From Sipunculus nudus (lineage: Eukaryota > Annelida > Sipuncula > Golfingiida > Sipunculidae): DNA of 64,000 bases. The notes beneath the pieces are model-generated. The model worked only from the letters and a program-made list of their open reading frames with translations, did not search any database and was not told where the DNA came from. Both the position numbers and the translations under genes were made by a program. Where the stretch lies: assembly GCA_026874595.1 (NCBI GenBank), contig CM049312.1, positions 73,072,429 through 73,136,428 on the forward strand, in the 5' to 3' direction. Within the stretch, counting starts at the first letter, position 1. Every line of letters begins with the position of its first letter. This document shows positions 47,496 through 60,494 of the stretch, one piece after another.

Positions 47496-48095
47496 CCCAT
47501 AGGCCCCATAAGAATGGACTCCTCAGTTCTTTATTTGTTAGTGACTGGCACAATGTGGAGTCCATAGACTGCCTCTGCAGTCAACTATGATTATAATACT
47601 CCATATACAACTGAACGATTTAACATATATCCATTGATTAATGTTCAGTATATCTATGTGTATTGATTATTTTTCCAGTGAAATACATTATTGTCCTGTT
47701 TACAGCACTAGTTTGCACCAAGGAAGTGATAATATGTATATAGTACACAGACCTGAAGCATTATATATGGGACTGTCCCTAAATTTATCCAAGATGTCTA
47801 CCCGGCTGTGTATGCTTCAGTTCTCTCAGGGTAAATAAATCTGTTAATGATATTACAGGTGCTTCATGCCTTCAATGGTCATTTTTCATTACATTTGTAT
47901 ATAACCTGCCTTTCAACACAAAATAATATTAGTGAACATTGATATGACACAACCAAAGAAAATATTTTTATTCAGTTTCCTTTCTAAGAGTAAGAGTAAC
48001 AAATGGTTTCGTGCTTTAATCCCACTACCCTTTGGTGGGCCGGTGGCACAACAGACTTAGAAAACTTCTGTGTTGCCGTTGGCGGCTAAGATTGT
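47496..48095 (+). repeat. Inverted repeat pair Q, right copy
   Basis: Partner of 36063-36490; see that entry for shared blocks. This copy has an extra 150-200 bp between the GTGGAGTCCA block and the TTTCCTTTCTAAGAGT block. Confidence 0.75.
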
Positions 48096-48672
48096 TGTTG
48101 AAAGCAAATGTCCAGCTTTTATATCAGACATTAAGAATGAGATATGACTTACAGTGGCATATTCAGAAATCCTTTTGCAGGGTTGTGTTCACGTCCGGCA
48201 GCACCTCTCATGTGTGCCTGCAGTTTTTCCTGTCACTTGGCACATGATTGGAAAGTGTAGTGAAGTACCTGTGCTGCAGTAAATTTTTTAAGTCATGAAA
48301 AACTTCTTTTCATGGTGTTTTACCTGTATTTCTATTAGTGACCCCTGACAGATAAATTTGCAGTGGATATATAAGTGTTCCTGGAAGCTAAAAGTCATCC
48401 AGTGGTCCTTAAAATTATTATTCAATAGGGGAAACTCTTTCACAATATGCTGTTTGTAGTTAATGTTAAAAAGTAGTGAATGCGGCTGCTGGGATAGCGC
48501 CACCTTGTGTCTTTGAAAAAGACTAATGCTGAGCTGACTACGGAAATCATATGATGGGCCAAGCAATGTTTGATTGGCTAGTGATGATGAATGACAAGAG
48601 GATCTGAATCTATATTTGAAAGGTCACAAAGTTCACGATAGAGTCATATTGCCATGTTGACCATTAGAATAA

Positions 48673-48842
48673 ACTTTTGTCCTCAGATTTTAAGACAAAA
48701 AAGACTGAATATGGGACAGGATGTGCACAGTCATTCTCGAAATAGGAGGAAACTTCGAAAACAAGCATCCCTTTTGTACAGGCATGGAAACATCTGGGAT
48801 TTTCATGATGAAAAAAATAGAAAAAAACATGAAAAGTTAGGG
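48673..48842 (+). CDS. Candidate exon, unknown short N-terminus
   Basis: An acceptor-like AAACTTTTGTCCTCAG precedes about 48687. Inside, an ATG at 48714 opens a 43-residue basic frame (M-G-Q-D..., H-S-R-N-R-R-K-L-R-K-Q, then a W-D-F-H-D segment) that runs to TGA at 48842. A GTGAAT just before that stop could be a donor. It could be the coding start of the gene whose promoter is at 46584. I do not recognise the protein, and length is too short to be sure it is coding. Confidence 0.25.
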
Positions 48843-50807
48843 TGAATTAATAAGCCCAAAAAAGAAGGTAGTCTGTTATATCTTGTACCATGAATCTAAG
48901 CTAAACAGCTGTGAATCAGATATTGACTATGGTGGTTTTAGTGTAGAAATAGGTCAAAATTATTATTCTGGAATCCAGATTTATAAATGAGCTGGAAAAC
49001 TCAGTCCAAATGAGAGACTTTATTTGAGTAATGCTGGTAACCCTGATTTGGCTATCTTGCTTGTAATAATTGGCCTTTAACTTCCAAAATTAGCTCATTA
49101 TATTATCATATATATAACATAATTGCCTATGAAAAAAAATCATATTATTATATATTTAATGTAAAATGAGCCCAATTTCTGGAGGAAAAAAACATTTTCT
49201 ATCTATTTTTCTTTTAAAAATATGTGGTTGTGTGATTTGTTCAACCACTATTGGCACACCCATGAGCACTGTCAACTCGGCAGTGATGTCACTGGAAATC
49301 CCCTGTGACTAAAAATTCTGGATCTCAGTAAAATCACAGTATTAGTGCCCATTTCAGTCCCAGATTTGCAGCAGAGATTAAAAACAACATGTATTACTAG
49401 ATCTGGGTTGTTGATAAAATTCAGTCCATGATGTAACATATACATTTGTACCAGCCAATCAGGTCAGGGCAAAGTCTTGGATCTGGATGAAATCCTTTGT
49501 TCACACAACAAATTACTGCACGTCGAATAGGTTTACTTAACCTATGATTCATCTTCAGCATCTATTGATATTATGCCACCTAACTTTCAGGGTAACAACA
49601 AACATGGATAACTTTACTTTAATACTATCCTGTGGTTCCCCATCAGTACACATCATCATTATTATTTTTGGTAACATTGCACTTAAATGCATGCTTTGGC
49701 CCCAAGGAGTGTTGTTTTTGTTTTAAATCCCATGTTATACAAAGTAAGAGCATGATTTTATCTTATCTGGACTGGAATGTTATCATCATGGTAGCACCAT
49801 AAGTGTCGCTTTTAGCAGGGCATATGAGGAAATGATCATGGTATTTTGGTGTATTTTATGATCCGGATAAGTGTTGTTGAAGCTGTTTTCAGTTTAGCCC
49901 CATGTGAGCATTTAATTATGTTTTTATAGGGAATGAAGTAAATTTATAGTGCTCAGCATATAATGTGAGGTGGATAGTTGATATCATTTACCAGACCTTG
50001 TGTGAAGTTGTTTCACTCATAACAGGCTTGTGTTATCAGCTGAGACACTGCACAGTGTCATAGTATAAATGTCTGTAAAGAGTGTACAGCACTGGTGCAA
50101 TTAAATATGTACAATAAGATAACATTTTAAGAATTAAGAATGTTAAGAATTGCTTTTTTAATCATTTTCGTTGATAAAAAAATGGCTTATGAATTTGTGA
50201 TTGATTATATCAATTATTTCATGAAACTTCTATATCATATGAAAATAAAGTTAACATGTTCAGGTTTGCATCTTGGCCAACTAACAATATGACATATATC
50301 TGAAGGGGTCAAAATTATGACCAGGTTGTGGATAGTTTTTGGTCCTTTGTTTATTGTTCAGTTTAAATGTTTGCTTTGCTTTTGTGCCCCACATGTTTTG
50401 ACAACATTGAAAGAATGAACATACTTTCCATATACTTCTCAAAGTTCTTTGCACATGCAGATTGATATTAGATTAATCTGTGTGTTCAACACTGCTTGTT
50501 AACTTTGTGATGAGTAATGATTTCATGAATACACTTGTAATTAAAATTATGAATCAGGCATGGCAAGTATGTACTTCCCCTATCAAGAATAGTTACCTGA
50601 TTGCCCACATTTTTACCTGTGAACATTTTCCTGATGTATTGTTGGTTTGTTTGTAAGCAATAATCCTGAAGAGTAGATTATCAACGTGGTTTATCAGATT
50701 TACTGGTATAATTGGTCACTCTGTCAAGAAGAAAAAGAGTATTTTGCTGGTTCAAGATTATAAATGTCCAATATCATTTTAGCCTGTAGCATACATATCT
50801 GTTTCAG
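48843..50807. other. No gene recognised
   Basis: Less AT-extreme and more T/G-rich on the plus strand than the left of the window, as expected of a transcribed intron. No exon supported. Confidence 0.4.
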
Positions 50808-51208
50808 TTAAAGGGGCCCAGTCATTATAATTTATAAAGCATATTGAATTAACACGAAAAATAGCCTCTTCCCTTCAAAATGAATTGATATCTGTCAAAC
50901 TATTGCCCTGAAACCGTTTGCTAACACCGGTTAACAAGTTTTAAAAAACAGTGCACCAGGTGCAATCATAGGTGTAAACATAAACACATCGGACCTCAGG
51001 TCATGCGGGATTGTTCAGTAAACAAACACACATGGACTGTGTTTATCAACACACATAGCCATAACAAGGTGCTAAATCGCCGTATGCTAAGCCTGTGTGC
51101 TAGGTTGGTTTTTGCTGGTAACCTTTTGTATAAAGCAAAACTGAACTGTTAGTGTGGAAGAGTACTTTTACAGTAGGCAGAATATTGCTCCTGATTATGT
51201 CCCTTTAA
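50808..51208 (-). mobile_element. MITE with TTAAAGG ends, copy B
   Basis: 401 bp, ends TTAAAGGGGCCC and GTCCCTTTAA. Inverted relative to 17309-17823, with a shorter middle. See copy A for the shared blocks. Confidence 0.78.
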
Positions 51209-51296
51209 CATGTCCATGTTCTACTGAATGAACTATGAAGTGATTTATAATATATATATAGAGATAATCATATATATGGTTATGGCAACACCTGTT

Positions 51297-51717
51297 GGGG
51301 CCAGGGACGGATGTGGCCATGTACTTGTACCTGTACCTGTACCTTGGTACACATTTCAGAGTACCTGTACCTGCCGGTCATGAATAGGAAATGCCTTGTA
51401 CCTGTACCTGGTACAAGGTACTCCAGGTACATTTTCATATTTTCATTTTTTAAAGTTTTTTTCCTCTTTAAGTATTAAAATTGATTACCTGTAGTGTAAA
51501 ATAATCAGCAAGCCATCAGGGTGATAATATACTTTATACTTATATTTAGAATTTACTTTAGCAAACGACTTCAATACTGTTTGATAGAAAAAAAAGGCAC
51601 GTTAACTTGCATATATATGTGAATTTATGCCGCTATTATTATCTTTAAAAACGTCTTTGAAGTGATCATAAAATAAATGTACCTGTACCTGTACCTAGGT
51701 ATTCTGGTCGGGGCCAG
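51297..51717. mobile_element. GTACCT-repeat element with 8-bp target duplication
   Basis: A 405-bp body (51305-51709) lies between identical octamers GGGGCCAG at 51297-51304 and 51710-51717. GTACCTGTACCTGTACC occurs near both ends, with more GTACCT words and a CTTGTACC...GGTACAAG palindrome inside. The exact 8-bp duplication points to a hAT-type insertion, but the inverted ends are weak (only a few bases). A related composition is seen at 805-972. Confidence 0.5.
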
Positions 51718-52810
51718 TCAGGGGTAGCCGGGATTGGCTTCTGTCAGTACTCACAAAGCTTACGTTTGCAACCCTTGACCGGCATAAAATATCTAAAAAA
51801 TTGCCAAATTTTGGTATTTATTACCACAAACTGCATAAAATTTGTACCTCATAAGTATGTTTACAAAAAAGAATAATTTCAGAGCAAAATAATCATTTAA
51901 AAATTAGTTAAATAAGACAGAACATTTCAAAGATAAAGCTTACATGTCCGGACACAGAGTGTGTGCACTTGGTGTAAAAACTGTAAATTCCTGACATTAT
52001 TATAATTTATGCTTGATGAAATGGGGAATACCCTGTAATCCCCTCTGTGATTGGGTAATTGCAGAGTGAAGGTCCCAGTGCATACAGAAAGTTCCAGTTT
52101 AACAGGTCTGTCTTAAAGTCAGAGAATCCGCGTAGAGCCCCTCAAAATATGCATAAAATTTAGTGAATGGTCTGTCGCGATCACTAATGTTTCAGGATGG
52201 CCCATTGAGGGGGATGGGGGGATGTATAAATCTTTTTCTATGCTGCAAAAACAAAGCCATTCCATTTCCTTCCTCGTTGATCACTGCATCACTATAGTCT
52301 GTGATGATCATGATGATGAATGAATGAAGAGGGTCATTTGGATGGCATTCAGTGAGGGTACTAAGGGCAAATCAATCTGAATAAAGAATTAGCTTGACAT
52401 TTTGCAGATCTAAACACCCTTTTCACACTTAAATGATAAACACATTTCAAATTCAGCATGACTAGGGTTCAGTGTGTCAGAAATTGCAATTTGCATAAGG
52501 ACAGTACCTTCAGAATCATACTTGATGGATTGCAGAGAGATGTGAAACCTGACTGACTGGACCACACAGGAGCACAATTATTTCATTACATATATAATTA
52601 TTTGTATGGTGTTCAGATGTTTTGGATGACCTGTTGCTAGGTTTGCATGATCAGATACTGAGCCATCCCCATCCATCACATCTTCATTTAAGCGAGAAAA
52701 TATGTTTCAAGGTCATGAGTTAAATTAATGGTAGGCCTGTGTTATCGTTAGTCCTTTTAAACAGTTCATTAATCCATGCTTTACCTTTGATTTGATTTTT
52801 GATTCAATTA
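51718..52810. other. No gene recognised
   Basis: No exon or known repeat seen up to the start of the tandem 2.7-kb elements. Confidence 0.4.
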
Positions 52811-55439
52811 TTAGCTCAGCTGACTATAAGTCATCTGAGCTATAGTCGTGGTCCATTGTCCGTCATCCGTCTGTCCGTCCGTCCGTCCGTAGATGTGGCA
52901 CGTTTTGAAACAGTAAGACCTAGGAATCCAAAATTCAGCATAATGTTAGATGTCCCCAAGATCTCCTACCAAGCCGAAAACTGGGTCTTTGTGACTTCGT
53001 TCCTTTGAGAAATTAAGGAAAAACCTCAATTTTTTATTAAAAACCTATTTTCACACTTCAGGACTGCCTTATATCAAAACCACTCATCTGTTTTCCCTCA
53101 TATTTACCATAAATATTCTTCTATATAGTTCCTATGTACATGCCAGAAATTATGTCTGTATTATATAATTTAAAAAAGTGATGGGCCCAAACATAATGCA
53201 TTTTGTAAAAAATCAGGAAAGATATTTGATCACTTAACACAAAACTTGTTAAAGCTATGGACTTTTTTTCCAGTAATATAACTTTAATTTATCAAAATTA
53301 AATTGTATACCCAAAATTAGATCAAAATCTTTTAAATTTTTTAAAATATTAACAAAAATAAAAAATTGGTACCTTAAATTTTGCCCAACTTTGACCATGG
53401 CACGTTTTTTTACTGTAAGTACTGTGGATTTAATTTTCTCAGCATGTTTTTGTTAGCATTTTTCCTGTTAACACCAAAAATTTGAAACCAGTTGATCAAA
53501 AACTGTAGATTTTATTCAAGTTTTCAAGCACCATGTAACAAATTTTTTACATCAAGCTAGTGTTATGCAGTTTGCAAGAGCTCAGCTCCCCAGCTTCAGC
53601 TCTCAGTTCCTAAAATTTGGCATACAATTAGATGTCTCCAAAATTCCCTATCATGCCAAGAATTTGGTCACTAGGACTTAATACCTTCGAGATATTAATG
53701 AAAAACTTCATTTTTCCATTAAAAACCCATTGTTACACTTCAAGACTGCCTAAATATCAAAACCACTGATGTGACTTTAATCATATATAATATACATATT
53801 TTTCTATACATTCTCTATGCATATGCCAGAAATGATGTCAGTATTGCGTAATTGTTTTAAGTTATGGGCCCAAACATAATGCACTATGTAAAAAATCAAG
53901 AAATATATTTACTCCCTTAACAAGGGGATTGCTGAAGCTAGAGATTTTTTGCCAGGGATGTAACATTATTTAATCAAGATTCAATTGAATACCCCAAATT
54001 AGTCCTGAATTTTTCAAATTTTATATGTTATTAGTATTAATATAAAATTAGTACCTTAAATTTTGCCCAACTTTGACCATGGCATATTTGTTTCCTGTGA
54101 GCACGGTAGATATAATTTTCATATCATGCACACAAGGATTTCAGCATTTTAGTTTAGAAAGCTGAAAGAAATTGGCCAAAAATTGTAGCTTTTATTAATG
54201 TTTTTATGAGACCATGTCAGACCTTAACTCTCTCCAGCCCCTCTTGAGTCACCTGTATGTTGACCTTGTTGAACTTTCAGCAAATTATGCATGCTTGAGG
54301 CGAGCCATACACTGTTGCAGGTAGGCAGCTTATGGCCAGCCACAGTTGATCCAGGTGTCCAACCCAACTCATCTAGTAGTTTTAACCAACAACATAACAA
54401 TTAACAATAAATTAATAAATTTTTATTGTTTTTTAATAACAAATTAAAGAAAAATAAAAAAGAATTTGTTAGTTTATAATAACAGGAAATCAACTTGCAG
54501 TTACTGATGATAAAAGAATCTTGTATCGATGGATAGAATGTCACGTACTCCAAATAACACCATGCAGTCACCTATGGTATTTTTCAGTTCAATTTTAATG
54601 ATAAAAAAGTAAATCATATTATTCATTACTAATCATTAGGGATCATATGAAGGAAATTAATGATAGACAAAGATGCAGTTGATATTATTAATCTAGATTC
54701 CTACTGTGTCTAGTGTGTACATTGATGTGAAATTAGTCCAAAATGAATATATTACATTTTTTTTTTTAATATAAATAAAAGCCATAAAACCAGGTACTTT
54801 TGATCATAATTTAAATGTGTGAATTTTGTATATTCTGGATTCTCAACATAATTGTTTGGTGAAAACTGAATAAATGCCAGTAATGGTGGGAAAACTTTGC
54901 AATTGTATTTAAATACTAATATGAATATGTACTCCATTATAAAATGTCTTGCATAAAGAATTGGAATTCAGGTAAAAATGAAAGTATATGAATACCAGTG
55001 CAAATACTTTCAAAATGTATTCATGAATGCATTCATGAATATATTCTTTAATATTATTTTAATAATCATTTCAGTTATATTTCATTTTAAAAATCATAAG
55101 ATTCTCTTATTATTTTTAATAAAAATTATATTTGGGACAATATTTGTAATTTTTTTTTAATAAATAGTTAAACTCTTATATCATATGTTCTGCTTATAAG
55201 TTATATGGCCAAGTCAAAATCTGTGTGACAATAGTACTCCATTTGTTAATAAAATAAATGAAATCAATCCTCTTCCCTGTCTCCAAAGATAATATCATAA
55301 TCATACATAAGCTAAACACCAACAACTCATAATAAAGCTTATATTTATTACCACACCAAACCAGCATATGCCTCATTCCTAAATCATATTTTTTAATCAT
55401 ATATAACAGCTGAGCGCCGTGACCCATAGGTCCCTTGTT
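52811..55439 (+). mobile_element. 2.6-kb hairpin-headed element, tandem copy 1
   Basis: Opens TTAGCTCAGCTGACTATAAG with partner GTCATCTGAGCTATAG (near-perfect hairpin), then a GTCC microsatellite (52870-52891), and ends AACAGCTGAGCGCCGTGACC ... GGTCCCTTGTT at 55439. The reverse of the end shares GCTCAGCTG with the head. Inside, a unit of about 680 bp is duplicated (landmark TTAGATGTC at 52946 and 53628). The last third (54420-55430) is AT-rich and not repeated inside. No protein-coding frame. The layout fits non-autonomous Helentron/'pearl'-like elements, but is much longer than the described ones. Confidence 0.7.
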
Positions 55440-55542
55440 ACAATTGGGGGTGGGGAATTTTCTTATAAATCGAAATATTTTACCACAATTGATGGTAGTC
55501 CAGTTTAGCAAGTAAAAGACCAATGTAGCTTGCCGTCTGTTT

Positions 55543-58145
55543 TTAGCTCAGCTGACTATAAGTCATCTGAGCTATAGTTGTGGTCAATTGTCCGTCGTCC
55601 GTCCGTCTGTCCGTCCGTCCGTAGATGTGGCACGTTTTGAAACCGTAAGACCTAGGAATCCAAAATTCAGCATAATGTTAGATGTCCCCAAGATCTCCTA
55701 CCAAGCCGAAAACTGGGTCTTTGCGACTTCATTCCTTTGAGAAATTAAGGAAAAACCTCAATTTTTTATTAAAAACCTATTTTCACACTTTAGGACTGCC
55801 TAATATCAAAACCACTCATCTGTTTTTCCTCATATTTCCTATAAATAATCCTCTATATAATTCCTATGTACATGCCAGAAATTAGATCTGTATTATTTAA
55901 TTTAAAAAAGTGATGGGCCCAAACATAATGCATTTTGTAAATAATCAGGAAAGAAATTTTATCACTTAACACAAAACTTGTTAAAGCTAAGCACTTTTTT
56001 TCCAGTAATATTACTTTTATTAATCAAAATTAAATTGTATACCCAAAATTAGATCAAAATCTTTTAAATTTTTAAAAATATTAGCAAAAATAAAAAATCG
56101 GTACCTTAAATTTTGCCCAACTTTGACCATGGCACGTTTTTTTGCTGTAACTGCTGTGGATTTAAATTTCACAGCATGTTTTTGTTAGCATTTCAACTGT
56201 TAACACCAAAAATTTGAAACTAGTTGATCAAAAACTGTAGATTTTATTCAAGTTTTCAAGCACCATGTCACATATTGCTAGTGTTATGCAGTTTGCTAGA
56301 GCTCAGCTCCCGAGCTTCAGCTCTAAGTTCCTTAAATTTGGCATACAGTTAGATTTCTCCAAAATCCCCTACCATGCCAAGTATTTGGTCACTAGGACTT
56401 AATTCCTTCGAGAAATCAATGAAAAACTTCATTTTTCCATTAAAAACCCAATGTTACACTTTAAGACTGCCTAATATCAAAACCACTGATCTGACTTTGA
56501 TCATATATAATATACATATTTTTCTATACATTCAATATGCACATGCCAGAAATGATGTCAGTATTGTGTATTTTTTTTTAAGTTATGGGCCCAAACATAA
56601 TGCACTTTGTAAAAAATCAAGAAATATATTTACTCCCTTAACAAGGGCATTGCTGAAGCTAGAGATTTTTTTTTGTCAGGGATGTAACATTATTTAATCA
56701 AGATTCAATTGAATACCAAAAATTAGTTCTGAATTTTTCAAATTTTATAAGTTATTAGTATAAATATAAAATTAGTACCTTAAATTTTGCCCAACTGTGA
56801 CCATGGCACGTTTGTTTCCCGTGAGCACTGTTGATATAATTTTCATATCATGCACACATAAGGATTTCAGCTTTTTAGTTTAGAAAGCTGAAAGAAATTT
56901 GCCAAATATTGTAGCTTTTATTAATGTTTTTTATGAGACCCTGTCAGACTTTGGCTCTCTCCAGCCCCTCTTGAGTCACTTGTATGTTGACCTTGTTGAC
57001 CTTTCATCAAATTATGCACGAGGGGAGAATCCAGGCAGCTTATGGCCAGCCACAGTTGATCCAGGTGTTCAACCCAACTCATCTAGTAGTTTTAACCAAC
57101 AACATAACAATAAACAATTTAATAAATTTTTATTGGTTTTTAATAACAAATTAAAGAAAAATAGAAAAGGAATTTGTTAGTTTATAATAACAGGAAATTA
57201 ACTTGCAGTTACTGATGATATAAGAATCTTGTATCGATGGGTAGAATGTCACATATTCCAAATAACAGCATGCAGTCACCTATGGCATTTTTCAGTTCAA
57301 TTTTATTGATAAAGAAGTAAATCATATTATTCATTACTAATCATTAAGGATTATATGAAGGAAATTAATGATAGACAAAGATGCAGTTGATAATATTAAT
57401 CTAGATTCCTACTGTGTCTAGTGTGTACATTGATGTGAAATTAGTCCAAAATGAATTTTTTACAGTTATTTTTTAATATAAATAAAAGCCATAAAACCAG
57501 GTACTTATGATCATTATTTAAATGTGTGAATTTTGTATATTCTGGATTCTCAACATCATTGTTTGGTGAAAACTGAATAAATACCAGACATGGTGCGAAT
57601 ACTTTGTAATTGTATTTAAATACGAATATGATTATGTACTCCATTATAAAATTTCTTGCATAAAGAATGGGAATTCAGGTAAAAATGAAAGTATATGAAT
57701 ACTCTTGCAAATACTTTCAAAATGTATTCATGAATGCATTCATGAATATATTCTTTAATATTATTTTAATAATCATATCAGTTATATTTCATTTTAAAAA
57801 ATCATATGATTCTCTTATTATTTTTAATAAAAATTATATTTGGGACAATATTTGTAATTTTTTTAATAAATAGTTAAACTCTTATATTATATGTTCTGCT
57901 TATAAGTTATATGGCCAAGTCAAAATCTGTGTGACAGTAGTACTCCATTTGTTAATAAAATAAATGAAATCAATCCTCTTTCCTGTCTCCAAAGGTACTA
58001 TCAAAATCATACATAAGCTAAACAACAACAACTCATAATACAGCTTATATTTATTATCTCACAAAACCAGCATGTGCCTCATTTCTAAATAATATTTTTT
58101 TATCATATATAACAGCTGAGCGTCGTGACCCATAGGTCCCTTGTT
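55543..58145 (+). mobile_element. 2.6-kb hairpin-headed element, tandem copy 2
   Basis: Second copy of the element at 52811, same strand, period 2732 bp, separated from the first by 103 bp (55440-55542). Internal landmark TTAGAT at 55678 and 56349. Same head, GTCC tract (55595-55622) and end (AACAGCTGAGCGTCG...CCCTTGTT). The two copies are close throughout, with scattered changes and a few small indels, so the duplication is recent relative to the internal 680-bp duplication. Confidence 0.8.
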
Positions 58146-58970
58146 TGCTGTCTGTTTTGTTCTGTGTGAGTGGAGCGCTATACTGCAGAGTGTTGAAATA
58201 AATTTTTTAGCACATACACAATATATTGTCTCAGCATCTCAGTTGATGGTTTTTGGAGTGTTGCATGCATCAAACAATCGGTTTGGAGGTTATGAAATGT
58301 ATTACAGTTTAATCGAGGAGTTACATTTCAGTGCATCAATCATTTGATGCATTGTTACACTCCTAATATTTGGTACATTGTCTTCATCTTGACAGGGTCT
58401 TGACATCCTGTACTGGTAACTTCAGGGATGGAAAGAAACTTCAGGTGTCACCAAGTGTAGCTGGAAGATTATTACTGTATGTATAGTATCGTGTATCGTA
58501 TCATGAATAAAGTATTGCAACAGGAATCGACGAATCGTATCTTAAGCTTATAATACATGTATTGTTACAACCTTAATGTAGGTTATTATATGGATTTCAT
58601 TTGAACTTCAGAACTGAATGTTGGCAAAGAAGGTTACTATACAAACATGTGAAATAGTTATCCAGGTCTCATTGTCTTTGGACAGTTATTGGAAGTCTAG
58701 GACTTTTCATGTTGGGTTACCCAAATTCCTTTTATTCGTGAATTCACAAATACTGTTAATAACATCTCCTAGTTCAAAATACCTTAACCCTCAAGTATAT
58801 ATATATGACAACTGGATATTTTTGTTGAATTTGATGGTAAAAAACTCTTGTTTGTGTAACACTTTTTTATATTGATTAAGAGTATTTATCTGTAGCTGAG
58901 AATACCTCAGTTTTATAAAGTTGATTCACATGTTGGATCTTAATAATGGTAAATATGTCAGTTCTTTTTC
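58146..58970. other. No gene recognised
   Basis: Nothing recognisable. A (CA)n run follows at 58978-58998. Confidence 0.4.
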
Positions 58971-59084
58971 TTTCCAACACACACACACACACACACAGGT
59001 GCATCTTGCACAGGTGCGTATATGTTGTGGTTATCATTGTTTCCCTGGGGTAAAAAACAAGGGAGTGGTCTGTCCTGTATGTCT

Positions 59085-59200
59085 GAGGAGAAAGCAGCCA
59101 GGGATTTATTAGATTCCGGTGCTAGTGCTACCATGATTCATACCTCAGAGCATGTTAATACATACCTACCAAGACTGCAGGAAATACAGTGCCCTTAGTT
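59085..59200 (+). pseudogene. Possible retropepsin remnant
   Basis: One frame reads A-A-R-D-L-L-D-S-G-A-S-A-T-M-I-H, resembling the aspartic-protease core D-(S/T)-G-A-(S/T) of LTR retroelements. The frame is open only from about 59073 to a stop at 59199, and no reverse transcriptase or LTR was recognised around it. A single-motif match, so tentative. Confidence 0.3.
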
Positions 59201-60490
59201 ACCCCGTCACCCTGTCCATTTACTAGGAGGGTATTAACATGGGTTGTTCATTAACCCTTGATTGTTTCATACTGGAGGATTTCCTAATGTAAATCCCCTT
59301 TTGAATCTGCCAGGTTCTGTGGAATTTATCATCCCTTTGTCCAGTTAATGGAGGACATGTCTTCATATCTGTTAATCTGTCAGATTTTCACACTATATAG
59401 ATCTGCTAAATTCTTCTATGGAATTTTGTTGAATGGTGGGCCATAGGACAAGGAATAGTTCTTTAAGATTTAGCCTTTAAGATTTCAGGCGGATCCACAG
59501 TTAAGACTGAGCCCTGTTTGTATGGATCCAGATGAGTTCATTGATAAAGTTTATTGTCTAAGTATTATACAATAAAGTATTACCCCTGAGATTTGTATTT
59601 TGCAAAATCTGCAGATATTTAATAAGGTCTTCGGACAGTTGCTAATGCTTGACTACTGCTTGTCAAGATATATTTCAAGATCTGTACTATATGTGCACTC
59701 AAAAAGTTAAATGAACTAAGTAATAAATGCCACGAGGCAGACTGAGACAGTACAGCTTGGCTATATCATGAATTTACATGGAGCTGCTGGGCTGGACTGG
59801 TAGATATTGGGACCAGTGGAAGGGTATTATGTTGTTAGTGACATTTATAAAGGTATACAATAACAGGCAGAGTCACAATGCAGAGCTGTGCCTGTGTGTA
59901 TGACATCATAAAACATCACTCTCGCTAACAATGAAACCTCTGTTCTCTCCCCACCTGATCGAGCATCTCTGATAAACGACTGTATCCCTGTTAACACAGG
60001 ATTTTAGGAAAAAGGTTCCTAAAAAAAACTCCTTGTAAAGTTTATGCTCTGGTCGGAGATGCTGAAGTACACAGAGGGTTATGCAATTGACACAGGGTGA
60101 AATATGTTACACCACTGAGGTAATTAATAACTGGATAAAAATGTTGCATAGCCATTTTCATACATATGATGTATTTTAATATTTTTATGAAGGCATGTTC
60201 TGCATTCAATCACAGCATGATCAGAGAGAGTGATTCAAGGAAATATCAAATCATACTGAAAGGAAAGTTCATATATTTCCAAAATTTATTAATATGACAT
60301 AGTCCTCAGTTTAGGTCATGGGGTGCAGTTTTAAAAAAATAAAATTGCTGATGTAGGAAGGGGTAGCCATAGATACCAGATAATGTTGTTTTGCTACAAA
60401 TTGAAGCAGATTTAACAGATTACACTGAATGTGTCAGTAGTTGTCCTGTGAAGTACTGAGGGGTGTATTCTGTTACTGCCTTTCAGTTGG
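59201..60490. other. No gene recognised
   Basis: No supported exon, RNA gene or repeat family. Confidence 0.4.
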
Positions 60491-60494
60491 ATTT

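Noticed and set aside
54752-57873. Paired open frames in the AT-rich thirds of the two 2.6-kb elements (about 60-68 codons each).
   Set aside because: They repeat because the DNA is duplicated; substitutions between copies do not favour third positions and the peptides are low-complexity.
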